Positions 1 to 8,644 of a DNA stretch of 64,000 nt are shown one piece after another. A program made the translations under genes and the position numbers. Origin of the DNA: Polaribacter sp. L3A8 (GTDB taxonomy: Bacteria; Bacteroidota; Bacteroidia; Flavobacteriales; Flavobacteriaceae). Numbering within the stretch: position 1 is the stretch's first letter; each line of letters opens with the position of its first letter. The DNA is taken from the NCBI RefSeq assembly GCF_009796785.1, contig NZ_CP047026.1, positions 1,758,001-1,822,000 on the forward strand, written 5' to 3'. The notes under the pieces are model-generated. The model was not told the DNA's origin and did not search any database. It saw only the letters and a program-made list of their open reading frames with translations.

Positions 1-520
1 TTTGTTCTTTTGTAACTTTTTGAGTATTAAATTCTTTTAAACCTAACTCTTCTTTATCTATTGCAATTGTAGCATTTAAATCATCTATAAATAAGGTTGC
101 AGAAGAAAATGTAGACTCTATTCTATTGATATTATTGTTTGCATTTATTTCTGAAAAACTAGAGTTGATATTGATGCCCGAAGCTGTTTTAAAACGTGGA
201 TCATGAATTTCGATACTTTTTATAGTTGATGTTGAATCTAATTGTTCTTTAGGTAAAATAGTTAACAACAACTTACCCCCTTTTTCAAAAATAAAATACT
301 CATCATCATCTTGAAAGTAATTGTCTCCTTGTGCTCCTTCACTTAAATTCTTTACAATAGAATCATTCTTAAAAATAGTACTTAAATCTTTCATTGTAGT
401 AGTCGTTGTAATCTCGCCTACTTTTCCTTTTTCTATTTTAAACTTATTATTGTTACTACAACTAATTATAAATAATGAGAATGCGATTACTATAATTGGT
501 AAGATATTTTTTTTAATCAT
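1..520 (-). CDS. Putative lipoprotein, C-terminus outside the window
   Basis: An open frame begins with ATG at 518-520 on the minus strand and runs off the left edge, giving at least 173 residues. The N-terminus is a lysine pair, a hydrophobic stretch and the lipobox-like IISCS with Cys at about residue 21, so the product is probably a lipoprotein. The mature part is rich in Asn, Asp, Lys and Thr and contains the segment KSIEIHDPRFKTASGI. I do not recognise the family with confidence; this segment loosely recalls DUF1131-type lipoproteins, but I would not name it on that. The next gene on the same strand starts 45 bases further on, past this gene's start, and reads away from it only in the sense that it ends at 566, so this gene may be the distal member of the same transcript. 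Confidence 0.6.
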   Translation of the reverse strand, partial: MIKKNILPIIVIAFSLFIISCSNNNKFKIEKGKVGEITTTTTMKDLSTIFKNDSIVKNLSEGAQGDNYFQDDDEYFIFEKGGKLLLTILPKEQLDSTSTIKSIEIHDPRFKTASGININSSFSEINANNNINRIESTFSSATLFIDDLNATIAIDKEELGLKEFNTQKVTKEQ

Positions 521-565
521 TTTTTTATTTTTATGCTTTGTTTAAACGTTAATTCTACTGTTTTG

Positions 566-2137
566 TTATTTCATTACTTTTTTTAAGATTCCGAATGCAG
601 CTCTAATAAAAGTAGCACTTGTTAATACTTTTATCAATGGGTTCTGTGCAGTGCTTCGTCTTCTAGAAGAGCTTCTACTGGCTCTTTCTTCTCTTTGTCT
701 TTCCTTTTCTTTTTCTTTCGCTATTTTTTCTCTTTCTTTTTCATCTGCCTCTGCTTGTATAGCTTCTGCTTCTGCAAGATTTACCTTTTCTATCTTTTGG
801 TTTAATAACTCATAGGCACTTTCTCTGTCTAAGTTTTCGTTATACTTATAAAAAAGACGCGAATTGTTAATTACATTTTTTAACTCTTTGTCTGTTAAAA
901 TATCCATTCTACTCATTGGTGCTCGCAACATGGTTCTTGCCAACGGAGTTGGAATACCTTTTTCGTTTAAAACGGATACAAATGCTTCTCCAATACCTAA
1001 TTGCGTTAACACCTCTTTGGTATCATAATATTCTGAACTCGGATAATTCTCTGCCGCCAACTTAATTGCTTTTCTGTCTTTTGCAGTAAAAGCTCTTAAT
1101 GCATGCTGAATTTTTAAACCTAATTGTGCTAAAATATCTTCTGGCACATCTTTAGGGTTTTGAGTTACAAAATAAAGCCCGATTCCTTTAGAGCGAATTA
1201 ATTTTACAATACTTTCTATTTGGTTTAACAAAGCTTTAGAAGCTTCTTCGAACACCAAATGTGCTTCGTCTATAAAGATGACCAACTCTGGTCTTCCGCT
1301 ATCTCCTTGTTCCGGAAAAGTTTCATACACCTCAGCTAATAATTGCAACATAAAGGTAGAAAACAACTTAGGTTTGTCTTGTATATCTGTTAAACGTAAA
1401 ACAGAAATAATTCCTTTTCCGTCTTGGTCTACTCGTGTTAAATCTTCTACTTCAAAAGATTTTTCTCCGAAGAATAAATCGCCACCTTGCTGCTCTATTT
1501 CTACAATTTTACGCAATATTGCTCCTGTAGAAGAAGATGAAATTCGCCCATATTCTGCTTGAATTTCTTCTTTACCTTCATTGGTTACGTATTGTAATAC
1601 TTTTTTAAAATCCTTAATATCTAAAAGTGCAAATTTATTATCATCACAATATTTAAAAATGATGGCAACAATTCCGCTTTGTGTTTCTGTTAAATCTAAA
1701 ATTCTTGATAATAAAACCGGTCCAAATTCTGATACCGTGGCACGCATTCTCGTTCCGTCTTGTTCAGAAATTGTAAGCACTTCTATTGGAAATTTCTGTG
1801 CTGTAAACGGAAAACCAATTTTTGCATGACGTTCGTCTATTTTTGCATGTCCAGGACTTGCTTGTGCCAAACCAGAAAGGTCTCCTTTAATATCCATTAA
1901 CAAAACAGGAATTCCTTTTTCTGATAAATTCTCAGCTAAAACTTGTAGTGTTTTCGTTTTCCCTGTTCCGGTTGCACCTGCAATTAGACCATGCCTATTT
2001 AAGGTTTTAAGTGGAATTTTTACAATGGCATCTGTTATGGTTTCCTCCCCTAACATTGCCGCACCTAATGCAATAAAATCGCCTTTGGTATTGTAACCAT
2101 TGTTGATGTATTCAAAAAATTCTTCCTTCTGACTCAT
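566..2137 (-). CDS. DUF853/HerA-like helicase-family ATPase
   Basis: This 523-residue protein is a P-loop ATPase of the HerA/YjgR (DUF853) family. Walker A GATGTGKT lies at about residues 54-61, and a Walker B with FIDEAHL lies near residue 290. The block LLMDIKGDLSGLAQ at about 86-99 is characteristic of DUF853. The family is related to DNA-pumping hexameric translocases, but the role of the stand-alone form is unsettled. The last 80 residues are highly charged (many Glu, Lys and Arg) with a Ser/Arg run, likely a flexible tail. No nuclease partner such as NurA is next to it; the neighbour on the same strand is nrnA, 167 bases away behind a terminator-like hairpin, so it is probably transcribed on its own. 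Length is normal for the family. Confidence 0.88.
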   Translation of the reverse strand: MSQKEEFFEYINNGYNTKGDFIALGAAMLGEETITDAIVKIPLKTLNRHGLIAGATGTGKTKTLQVLAENLSEKGIPVLLMDIKGDLSGLAQASPGHAKIDERHAKIGFPFTAQKFPIEVLTISEQDGTRMRATVSEFGPVLLSRILDLTETQSGIVAIIFKYCDDNKFALLDIKDFKKVLQYVTNEGKEEIQAEYGRISSSSTGAILRKIVEIEQQGGDLFFGEKSFEVEDLTRVDQDGKGIISVLRLTDIQDKPKLFSTFMLQLLAEVYETFPEQGDSGRPELVIFIDEAHLVFEEASKALLNQIESIVKLIRSKGIGLYFVTQNPKDVPEDILAQLGLKIQHALRAFTAKDRKAIKLAAENYPSSEYYDTKEVLTQLGIGEAFVSVLNEKGIPTPLARTMLRAPMSRMDILTDKELKNVINNSRLFYKYNENLDRESAYELLNQKIEKVNLAEAEAIQAEADEKEREKIAKEKEKERQREERASRSSSRRRSTAQNPLIKVLTSATFIRAAFGILKKVMK

Positions 2138-2240
2138 TTAAAACTAAATTTTGATAAAAATAATCAAAGTTTGATTGTTGTGAAATTATTTAAAGAGTTT
2201 GTTTTAAATAGTTTTTGATAAAAATAGAATAAAACTCCAT

Positions 2241-2279
2241 AAAAAAAGGTTCTAACTTCTTTATAAAGCTAAAACCTTC
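2241..2279 (-). terminator. Likely terminator of nrnA
   Basis: Read on the minus strand, AAGGTTTTA and TTAGAACCTT form an imperfect stem around a TATA-containing loop, followed by a run of seven T. It lies just past the nrnA stop codon at 2305. Confidence 0.6.
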
Positions 2280-2304
2280 TTCAATTTTTAAAAGACAATT
2301 GGTC

Positions 2305-3306
2305 TTATTTTGTAAAATATTCAGGAATCAATCCTTTTAATTTTTCTAAAGTTTCATCAACAGTTAAATCACTCATACCTCCAGAAGCATTTGCATGTCC
2401 GCCTCCATTAAAATGTTCTTTTGCTAAAACATTTACTGGATTTTCTGCTCCTTTAGATCTAAAAGAAATTTTCATTATTCCATCTCTTTCTGTAAATACA
2501 ATAGCAGCTTTCATTCCTTTTATTGATAAAACCAAGTTTGCTAAACTATCTGTATCTCCTTTTTTATATTGATATTTTGCCAATTCTTCTTTAGATAAAG
2601 AAATAATGGCCACATTATAATCGTATAAAATCTCTAATTTCTCACTCATTGCATATCCTTGCAAACGCAAACGAGTTTCTGTATTATTATCACTTAATTT
2701 TTCATGAATTAAATGATGCGCTACTCCTGCTGCTAAAATCTTCCCCAAAACCTCGTGTGTTCTTGGCTTTACAGAATTGAATCTAAAACTACCTGTATCT
2801 GTTAAAATACCTAAATATAAAGGGGTTCCTATTTTTTCGTCTAACAACTCTAAATGACCCGATTGTTCTATTAAATCTACAATTAATTGTGATGTTGATG
2901 ATGCTGTAGTTTCTGAAACCGTGATTGTAGGAAATTCTTCTGGATTCAAATGATGATCTATCATAATTTTCTTACAAGTTGCCGCTTCTAACAAAGCTTG
3001 CATATCTGGCCCTACTCTATTTGTAGCGTTGTAATCTAAACAGAAAATTAAATCTGCTTTTTGCATTTCTGCTGTTACTTCTTCTGGATTTTCTTCCATT
3101 AACAAAATAGACGAAGTATCTAACCAATCTAAAAAATCGGGTGCTTTATCTGGATGACAAACAACTGCTTTCTTCCCTAATTTTTCTATAAAATAAAGCA
3201 AACCTAAAGAAGAACCAATGGAATCTCCATCTGCAGATTTGTGTGCTGTAATAACGATATTTGAAGCAGCTTGAATCTCTGCTTCTATTTGTTGGTAAAT
3301 ATTCAT
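2305..3306 (-). CDS. nrnA: DHH-family oligoribonuclease / pAp phosphatase
   Basis: The 333-residue protein belongs to the NrnA branch of the DHH/DHHA1 phosphoesterases, which degrade short RNA oligomers and can dephosphorylate 3'-phosphoadenosine 5'-phosphate. The first metal motif AHKSADGDS is at about residues 21-29, the DHH triad (MIDHH) at 117-119, and the DHHA1 substrate-binding motif FNGGGHANASGG lies close to the C-terminus. Length and order match NrnA. Bacteroidota usually lack the Orn-type oligoribonuclease, so an essential clean-up role in RNA decay is expected from family knowledge. It is flanked by a terminator-like hairpin downstream and about 140 bases of non-coding sequence upstream, so it is likely monocistronic. 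Confidence 0.9.
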   Translation of the reverse strand: MNIYQQIEAEIQAASNIVITAHKSADGDSIGSSLGLLYFIEKLGKKAVVCHPDKAPDFLDWLDTSSILLMEENPEEVTAEMQKADLIFCLDYNATNRVGPDMQALLEAATCKKIMIDHHLNPEEFPTITVSETTASSTSQLIVDLIEQSGHLELLDEKIGTPLYLGILTDTGSFRFNSVKPRTHEVLGKILAAGVAHHLIHEKLSDNNTETRLRLQGYAMSEKLEILYDYNVAIISLSKEELAKYQYKKGDTDSLANLVLSIKGMKAAIVFTERDGIMKISFRSKGAENPVNVLAKEHFNGGGHANASGGMSDLTVDETLEKLKGLIPEYFTK

Positions 3307-3445
3307 GTAGTGTATTTTTCAATTGCAAATACTCAGCAATTGTAATTTTTTTATGAGGATGCGAAGTTAGGTTTATTATTGAAGTGAAGCAGTGAGTTCT
3401 TAAAGTTTAATAGTTGTTAATCGATAATTATAATATAGTAACATA

Positions 3446-4093
3446 TTAAATAGATTCTAAAGTTTCAATCCATTTGTTAAATCTAGGTGATTTCTCTCTA
3501 ATTTTAACAAGGCCTATACTTTCTGCCAATATAGAACCATAAACAATTTTATTGTATCCAATAATATGGTTTTGTAACCTTTTAGAAGGTGCAGTTTTCC
3601 TATTATTGTTAATCATCTCAGGATTGGGATATTGATTAATAATTGTCACTAAATCATTACGACTATTGAATTCATTTGAAGCTATATGTTGATCAAAAAC
3701 ATCAATATTATTAAAAAGTAAACCTTCAAATTCATGTAACTGAATATAAGGAATAAACCTAATGTTATTTTTCAAGTCTAATTTCATTTCATTCTCAAGA
3801 AAACTCATTCTATCATTCTTGTCAAAAATTTTATTCGATTGTAACCATTTTGGATAATTATAATTATCAGGAATTCCATAGTAATCAATAAAGGTAGTTA
3901 CATATACTTCTGGTTCATTTAAATGATTCTCTATTTGTTTTTTAAGATTATTCCAAGGTACTATTCCTCCTCCAGATTTTTTAATTAATGGTGTTTGTAT
4001 AAATATATTTTTATTCGAAAAATGTTGGGCAAGAACATCTTTACAAAATTCAATTTCAGTTTGTCCTTCACAAATTATAATGATTCTTTTCAT
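3446..4093 (-). CDS. DUF4276 family protein, possible TOPRIM-like effector
   Basis: The 215-residue protein starts with IIIICEGQTE (acidic Glu9), has IDYYG at about 70-73 and LHEFEGLLF at about 119-127; these three blocks define DUF4276. The arrangement of an N-terminal EGxTE and a later Asp recalls TOPRIM nuclease folds, which is my inference. The gene starts 6 bases after the stop of the AAA ATPase upstream, so the two are co-transcribed and probably work as one unit. Proteins of this family commonly sit beside SMC/RecF-like ATPases in accessory regions, where an anti-phage role is suspected. It has no signal peptide and should be cytoplasmic. Base composition is even more AT-rich than the neighbours, as is usual for accessory genes. 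Confidence 0.8.
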   Translation of the reverse strand: MKRIIIICEGQTEIEFCKDVLAQHFSNKNIFIQTPLIKKSGGGIVPWNNLKKQIENHLNEPEVYVTTFIDYYGIPDNYNYPKWLQSNKIFDKNDRMSFLENEMKLDLKNNIRFIPYIQLHEFEGLLFNNIDVFDQHIASNEFNSRNDLVTIINQYPNPEMINNNRKTAPSKRLQNHIIGYNKIVYGSILAESIGLVKIREKSPRFNKWIETLESI

Positions 4094-4099
4094 AAAATA

Positions 4100-5167
4100 T
4101 TATTTATTAGGTTGACCTCCATTAATAATATTTTTTTGCCATAAATCTCCAATGTTATAATCTTCTAACCAAGATTTTAAGTTTTCTTCATTTAATCTTC
4201 TAAAAAAACTTTCTCCATTAATTTGATCTACTGTAATGATGTCTTCGGCATTAAAATGATTAATAAGATCTGCTGATTGTGTTGCCAACACTATTTGAAC
4301 TTTTTTTAATGTAGCACTTTTAATCATTCCTGCCAGTTTTGCAATTGCAAAAGGATGCAAACCTAATTCAGGTTCATCAATAATGATTGTATTTGGTAAA
4401 TTAGGTTGTAAAAAAAGAGTGGTTAGTGCAATAAACCTCAAAGTACCATCAGACAAGTCATTTGCCCCATAAATAGTTGAACTAAATTTACTCTGCCATT
4501 GTAATCTTAAATATCCCTCTTCATTAGGTTGAAAGAAAAAATCAGAAAAATATGGAGCTACACTTTGAATTGTTTGAACTATTCTATTATATACAATTTT
4601 ATTACTTTCTAATATGCAATTTAGAAAAGCAGACAAATTAGAACCTTCTTCATACAGAAAATAGGAATCATTATCAACATGACTCGTTAGTGAAAATGGA
4701 GATTTTTTTCCTGTATCATGAAAATGGTATTTCCTAAAACTTTTTAAAAATTTATTTACATACTCTCCTCTTCCTTGCTTATTCTGTTTAACACCAGCTT
4801 TAGAAGTATAATTTGACATTGACCAAGGGTTATCATAATACCAAAGAACTTCATTTGTAAAAATCATATTATTTTCTCCAGATGAAAGGGTAAAAGAGTA
4901 CCCATTAACTCCCGTATTAAATGATAAGTGAGCTTTTATATAAGGGCTTACTTTTAAGCCTTGATATAACATTTTTTCTTGCCCTCCCCTTAATGATATA
5001 TATTCTTCTAATTTTTGTTCATATAATTGATTCAAAAACTCAAAAAAAGATATAAAATTACTCTTTCCGGAACCATTTGAACCAATTAATATATTAATTG
5101 GTTTTAAATCTAAATGAATCTTTTTTATTGATTTGTAATTTTCTATTTCTATATAATCTATTATCAT
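4100..5167 (-). CDS. AAA ATPase of the RecF/OLD-like type (AAA_21)
   Basis: The chosen start, ATG at 5165-5167, gives 355 residues beginning MIIDYIEIENYKSIK, the usual opening of RecF/SMC-like ATPases; an in-frame ATG 39 bases further out would add an unlikely hydrophilic extension. Walker A GSNGSGKS is at 29-36, an ABC-type signature LSDGT at 239-242, Walker B IIIDEPELGLHP at 261-272, and a C-terminal switch block LATQSADLINHF at about 294-305. There is no TOPRIM domain fused to it, unlike OLD or GajA proteins; the DUF4276 gene 6 bases downstream may supply an equivalent effector. I infer a two-gene defence or toxin-like module. It is not a transporter ATPase, as no membrane partner is present. 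Confidence 0.85.
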   Translation of the reverse strand: MIIDYIEIENYKSIKKIHLDLKPINILIGSNGSGKSNFISFFEFLNQLYEQKLEEYISLRGGQEKMLYQGLKVSPYIKAHLSFNTGVNGYSFTLSSGENNMIFTNEVLWYYDNPWSMSNYTSKAGVKQNKQGRGEYVNKFLKSFRKYHFHDTGKKSPFSLTSHVDNDSYFLYEEGSNLSAFLNCILESNKIVYNRIVQTIQSVAPYFSDFFFQPNEEGYLRLQWQSKFSSTIYGANDLSDGTLRFIALTTLFLQPNLPNTIIIDEPELGLHPFAIAKLAGMIKSATLKKVQIVLATQSADLINHFNAEDIITVDQINGESFFRRLNEENLKSWLEDYNIGDLWQKNIINGGQPNK

Positions 5168-5388
5168 AAAAATATTGTTATCGTCATAATGAATGACAAA
5201 AATCAAATTTAAGTTTATTATTTTTAGTAAGCAAAAATAGAAATAGTTTATATTACTAATATAATATATCTAAACTATTTGTTACAAGTAAAATATAAAA
5301 AAAACGTAATACCTTTTATAATAATAAATAGTTTTTTATTTTATAAAAAAATAAGCAGTAAAAGAGATACACAATTTGCAGCAACTCT

Positions 5389-5766
5389 TTAAAACTCTAA
5401 AATAGTTGTTACTCGTTTAAGAAGTGCTAAAGCTATTTCTTTGTTTAAATTATAATCACTTAAATTTAATACAGGGTTAGGAAAACTCACACTTACAATT
5501 CCGTTTTCTTTTTCTGTAATAACTAATTTAATAGGAATTTCATTTATTGCTAAAATATCCTGATTGGTGATTTTTTCAATATATTTTGGATGGAAAAATA
5601 ATATTTGCTTAAGAGGTTTAATCTTTATGTCAAAATTAGCTACAATTTGCTGAGTGTCTATTTCATGAAGTACTAAAAATCCATTTAATACAATATTAGC
5701 TCTTATCGCATTATATAATTCATCAAACGGTATTTTAAACTCTTTTTCAATAATTGCAGACTTCAT
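5389..5766 (-). CDS. DUF302 domain protein
   Basis: A 125-residue soluble protein with the DUF302 pattern: an N-terminal amphipathic stretch (FDELYNAIRANIVLNGF), a middle KQILFFHPKY that corresponds to the family's hydrophobic core strand, and a final ALALLKRV helix. DUF302 proteins are small alpha/beta proteins of unknown biochemical role, often linked to stress or metal conditions. It lies downstream of the SnoaL-like gene on the same strand with a 54-base gap, so the two may share a transcript. No signal peptide is seen. Confidence 0.65.
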   Translation of the reverse strand: MKSAIIEKEFKIPFDELYNAIRANIVLNGFLVLHEIDTQQIVANFDIKIKPLKQILFFHPKYIEKITNQDILAINEIPIKLVITEKENGIVSVSFPNPVLNLSDYNLNKEIALALLKRVTTILEF

Positions 5767-5820
5767 AGTTCTCTTAGATTGTTAATTTTAATAAAGCAAT
5801 TTTTAGGCACATAGTTTGTC

Positions 5821-6291
5821 TCAGTTATTTTTTTTTATAAAATTGTCTAATCTGTTGTTGGTCGTTTGCTGAATTTTATTTCTCAAAAACGAGGTCCATC
5901 CCAATAAATAACCAGGAAGTCCCATTGCTTGCTTTGTCCAAGACCATAAATCAAAAGTGTCAAAATGTTGTATAATTTTACCATCCTTAAATTTAAAATC
6001 CGCAGAAACACTATTAACCACTTTTCTTTTCTTGTCTCCATAAAGATATTCTGCTACCCAATTTGCTTTTCCGCTTTCTGCAGTTGCTTCTATATTACTA
6101 AAGTTAATAATAGTATCTTGCTTTTTCTGAGACAGTAGCATTTCCCACATTTTAAAAGCTTTATCACCTTCTAATCTACCAAATACAGGATCTTTAAAGA
6201 CAATATCCTTATGATAACAATCTAGCATTCCTGTTATATTTCCATTAGAAAATGACGTGTAAAACTTCTTTATTACTTCTTTATTATCCAT
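5821..6291 (-). CDS. SnoaL-like / NTF2-superfamily protein
   Basis: A 156-residue protein with the NTF2-like SnoaL fold signature: IKKFYTSFSNGNITGMLDCY at the start, DIVFKDPVFGRLEGDKAF in the middle and FKDGKIIQHFDTFDLWSWTKQ toward the end. Such proteins bind or isomerise small hydrophobic molecules; the substrate cannot be predicted here. Length is close to the family norm with a basic C-terminal tail. It is probably the first gene of a pair with the DUF302 gene. A 7-bp inverted repeat lies 33 bases upstream of the start. Confidence 0.75.
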   Translation of the reverse strand: MDNKEVIKKFYTSFSNGNITGMLDCYHKDIVFKDPVFGRLEGDKAFKMWEMLLSQKKQDTIINFSNIEATAESGKANWVAEYLYGDKKRKVVNSVSADFKFKDGKIIQHFDTFDLWSWTKQAMGLPGYLLGWTSFLRNKIQQTTNNRLDNFIKKNN

Positions 6292-6323
6292 TTAGTTGCT
6301 GTTTTTTAATTGAGTTTAATGTT

Positions 6324-6343
6324 AACGATGATATCACATCGTT
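6324..6343. repeat. Small inverted repeat upstream of the SnoaL-like gene
   Basis: AACGATG and CATCGTT form a perfect 7-bp stem with a 6-base loop. There is no T run on either side, so it is more likely an operator or 5'-leader structure than a terminator. Confidence 0.35.
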
Positions 6344-6445
6344 TCAAAGTCCAATTACCAGAAGTTAGCGAAGTTATAAGAACATATGTATGCAAACAAA
6401 TCTAACTACGAACCTATAGGTTCCTTTAGGAGTAAATTAACGGTA

Positions 6446-6566
6446 TCAATCAATCCAATTTTTAAAATCTTTTACACGTTCTCTACTTACAATAATTTCG
6501 GTTTCGTTATACGAATGTAAAATTAATTTTAAACGTGAATTAAAATATGTAATTACAGCATCTTTT
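6446..6566 (-). pseudogene. Degraded 3' fragment of a LytTR response-regulator gene
   Basis: On the minus strand this stretch reads about 40 residues ending NETEIIVSRERVKDFKNWID and a stop. It matches the last 40 residues of the intact LytTR regulator at 7114-7869 almost residue for residue, including the stop codon position, with scattered changes (for example Asp to His and Ser-Asn to Tyr-Phe). Upstream of the fragment the match stops and no start exists. The fragment and the intact gene end flank the VF530 gene as direct repeats about 670 bases apart, so a duplication, or a recombination that inserted the VF530 segment, is likely. Confidence 0.85.
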
Positions 6567-6595
6567 TAGAAAATATTGAAAAACCATTTACTTTT

Positions 6596-6985
6596 TCAAT
6601 ATTCAATTTTGTTCTTTTTTTCTTCTAACATCTCTAAATAAACGTCCTCAACATGTTCTCTAGCCCAAACTGTTCTTCTTAAAAACCCAAGACTAGATTT
6701 CATAGTTGGGTTGTTATTGAAACAGCGAATATTTACACGTTCTCCTAGGTACTCCCAACCATAATGTGCTACCAAACTCTCTAAAACCTGGACTAGTTTT
6801 ACTCCATGAAACGGGTTTTTTAATTGTTCTTCAGTAGCTTGTTTCCTTTTTCGTTTAGTTGGTTTTTCTTCAGACAATTCTTCATTCTTTTGGGAATTAG
6901 ACGTTGTATCCAAAAGTTGATTTGATTGATTATTCTTATCAGTCGACTCGTTCTGGTTAATGTTCTTTATATGCATTGTTGGCAA
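6596..6985 (-). CDS. VF530 family DNA-binding protein
   Basis: A 129-residue protein with a charged, low-complexity N-terminal half (Asn, Gln, Ser, Lys and a KRKRKQ cluster) and a C-terminal VF530 domain from about residue 56. The domain is recognised from NPFHGVKLVQVLESLV, HYGWEYLGERVNIRCF, NPTMKSSLGFLRRTVWAREHVE. VF530 domains are compact helical DNA-binding modules first described by structure from Vibrio fischeri; the cellular role is unknown. The start could be the ATG at 6983-6985 or the one three codons later. The gene sits between the LytTR fragment and the intact LytTR gene, which suggests it was placed there by a rearrangement. Confidence 0.85.
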   Translation of the reverse strand: MPTMHIKNINQNESTDKNNQSNQLLDTTSNSQKNEELSEEKPTKRKRKQATEEQLKNPFHGVKLVQVLESLVAHYGWEYLGERVNIRCFNNNPTMKSSLGFLRRTVWAREHVEDVYLEMLEEKKNKIEY

Positions 6986-7113
6986 ATTGTATTTTTTAAT
7001 CCAAATAATTTTCTAAATGAGAATTTAAAATATTGAATATTTTATATTCTTAATTTAGCGAAGTACGAGTTTTATTCTTTTAGAAGCAAACTAAAATACT
7101 AAAACTGACAGCG

Positions 7114-7869
7114 TCAGTCAATCCAATTTTTAAAATCTTTTACACGTTCTCTACTTACAATAATTTCTGTTTCGGTATACGAATCTAAAATCAATTTTAA
7201 ACGAGAATTAGAAAAGGCAATAATGTCTTTTATCGCATTTATGTGCACAATAAAAGTACGGTTTACTCTAAAAAAATGTTCAGGATTTAATTGTTCTTGC
7301 CAGTATTCTAAAGAATTATCTAACAGATGATTTCTATTTTCCTTGGTATGAATATAAGTCGATTTGTTTTCGCTGTAAAAACACGCTACCTCATCTATAT
7401 TTATAATTTTTATATGTTGACCTACTTTAATTGTCAGTCTTTTCTTGAATTTTCTATCTACCGGGTTTACCAGTAATTTTCGAATATCATCTAAGTTTAC
7501 TTGAACATCTGTTTGTTTTGGCTGATGTTCTTTAAACTTATCTACCGCAACTTTTAGTTCGTCTTCATCTAAAGGTTTTAATAAATAATCGATGCTATTT
7601 AGCTTAAAGGCTTTTAGCGCATATTCATCATAAGCAGTCGTAAAAATAATGGCAGATTTTACTTCAATTTCTTCAAAAATCTCAAAAGATAAACCATCAG
7701 AAAGTTGAATATCTAAAAATATTAAATCTGGATGTTCATTGTTTTGCAACCAATTTAAAGACTCTTCTACAGAATGTAACATCTGCTGAACTTCTAAATT
7801 TAACGCTGCTAACATTCGGTTTAACCTTCTTGCTGCCGGTTTTTCATCTTCAATTATTAATACATTCAT
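7114..7869 (-). CDS. LytR/AlgR-type response regulator (LytTR DNA-binding)
   Basis: The 251-residue protein has a receiver domain at 1-120 with acidic pair Glu7-Asp8, phospho-acceptor Asp53 (LIFLDIQL) and Lys98 region (LLKPLDEDE), then a LytTR DNA-binding domain from about 145 to the end with the typical CFYSENKSTYIHT and FFRVNRTFIVHI blocks. It is the partner of the LytS-type kinase at 9258-10619; four 2TM genes lie between them on the same strand. LytTR regulators bind paired direct repeats upstream of target genes. A damaged copy of its last 40 codons is found at 6446-6566. Confidence 0.93.
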   Translation of the reverse strand: MNVLIIEDEKPAARRLNRMLAALNLEVQQMLHSVEESLNWLQNNEHPDLIFLDIQLSDGLSFEIFEEIEVKSAIIFTTAYDEYALKAFKLNSIDYLLKPLDEDELKVAVDKFKEHQPKQTDVQVNLDDIRKLLVNPVDRKFKKRLTIKVGQHIKIINIDEVACFYSENKSTYIHTKENRNHLLDNSLEYWQEQLNPEHFFRVNRTFIVHINAIKDIIAFSNSRLKLILDSYTETEIIVSRERVKDFKNWID

Positions 7870-7989
7870 TTTTTATTAAATTTTAGACTTCGTCAGATAT
7901 TTGTATTTGTTATTATTCAACTATTTAGATTCCTCCATCGCTTAAAAAAGCTCATTTCGGAATGACATAAACGAACTTTGAGCCTTTTT

Positions 7990-8301
7990 TTACTCTTTCA
8001 TAAATTCTTTCATTTTTCTTTCTTCCCAATCTCTACCAAATATATTAAGAAACCCAAACGTTTTTAAAGCATGAAGAGCAAGAAAAATTCCCCAAATAAA
8101 CCAAATAGGAATATGTACAAAACCTTCTTCATCAATTTGATTACTGATTATAAAATTTCCAAATAATTTAAAAGAAAACTTCCACACAAAGGTTAAAAAT
8201 AGATTGACTAAAATATATGTTACTAAATGCTTGTAGAATTTTTTAATTTCTTCAATTTTTAGTTTTGCTTTCAATAATTTTTTATCCGTTAAATTCTCCA
8301 T
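7990..8301 (-). CDS. 2TM-domain membrane protein, copy 1
   Basis: A 103-residue protein of the 2TM family: a basic N-terminal helix (KLKIEEIKKFYKHL), two membrane segments (about 28-48 and 65-85) and the family's closing block GRDWEERKMKEFM. It is the most distant of the five 2TM units here. It lies four bases from copy 2, so they are co-transcribed. Function is unknown; the conserved link between 2TM genes and LytTR/LytS systems suggests a role in sensing or membrane signalling. Confidence 0.85.
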   Translation of the reverse strand: MENLTDKKLLKAKLKIEEIKKFYKHLVTYILVNLFLTFVWKFSFKLFGNFIISNQIDEEGFVHIPIWFIWGIFLALHALKTFGFLNIFGRDWEERKMKEFMKE

Positions 8302-8304
8302 CTT

Positions 8305-8640
8305 TTATCTTTTTTTACTGTGCTCATCTTCCTGATCCATCAATTCTTTAATCTTCTTTTCTTCCCAATCTTTACCAAAACCTAAAGATTTAAATCCGAA
8401 AACTCCCATCCAATGAAAAAACATTCCGATTCCCCAGAAAAGCCACGTAGAATACACCCCAAAATTAGAAAATGTATCTACAAGATTGTACCCACTTTGT
8501 GTTAAGCCAAAAATAATAACTCCGCTTATAAAAATGTTTACCAAAACGTACACAATTAAATGCACGTAAAACCCCTTAATAGCTTTTACTCTCTTTTTTG
8601 CTCTTATGTAACTCGCTTCTTGCGTAAAATCTTGTTGCAT
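8305..8640 (-). CDS. 2TM-domain membrane protein, copy 2
   Basis: A 111-residue 2TM protein with RVKAIKGFYVHLIVYVLVN at the start of the first membrane segment, a second segment with LFWGIGMFFHWMGVFGF, and the closing GKDWEEKKIKELM. The charged tail ends in KKR. It is separated from its neighbours by three or four bases on each side, so it is an internal gene of the kinase-regulator operon. Confidence 0.87.
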   Translation of the reverse strand: MQQDFTQEASYIRAKKRVKAIKGFYVHLIVYVLVNIFISGVIIFGLTQSGYNLVDTFSNFGVYSTWLFWGIGMFFHWMGVFGFKSLGFGKDWEEKKIKELMDQEDEHSKKR

Positions 8641-8644
8641 AACC

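Noticed and set aside
3446..5167. Assignment of the ATPase-DUF4276 pair to Gabija or Septu
   Set aside because: The ATPase lacks a TOPRIM domain, there is no UvrD-like helicase and no HNH nuclease, so neither type fits.
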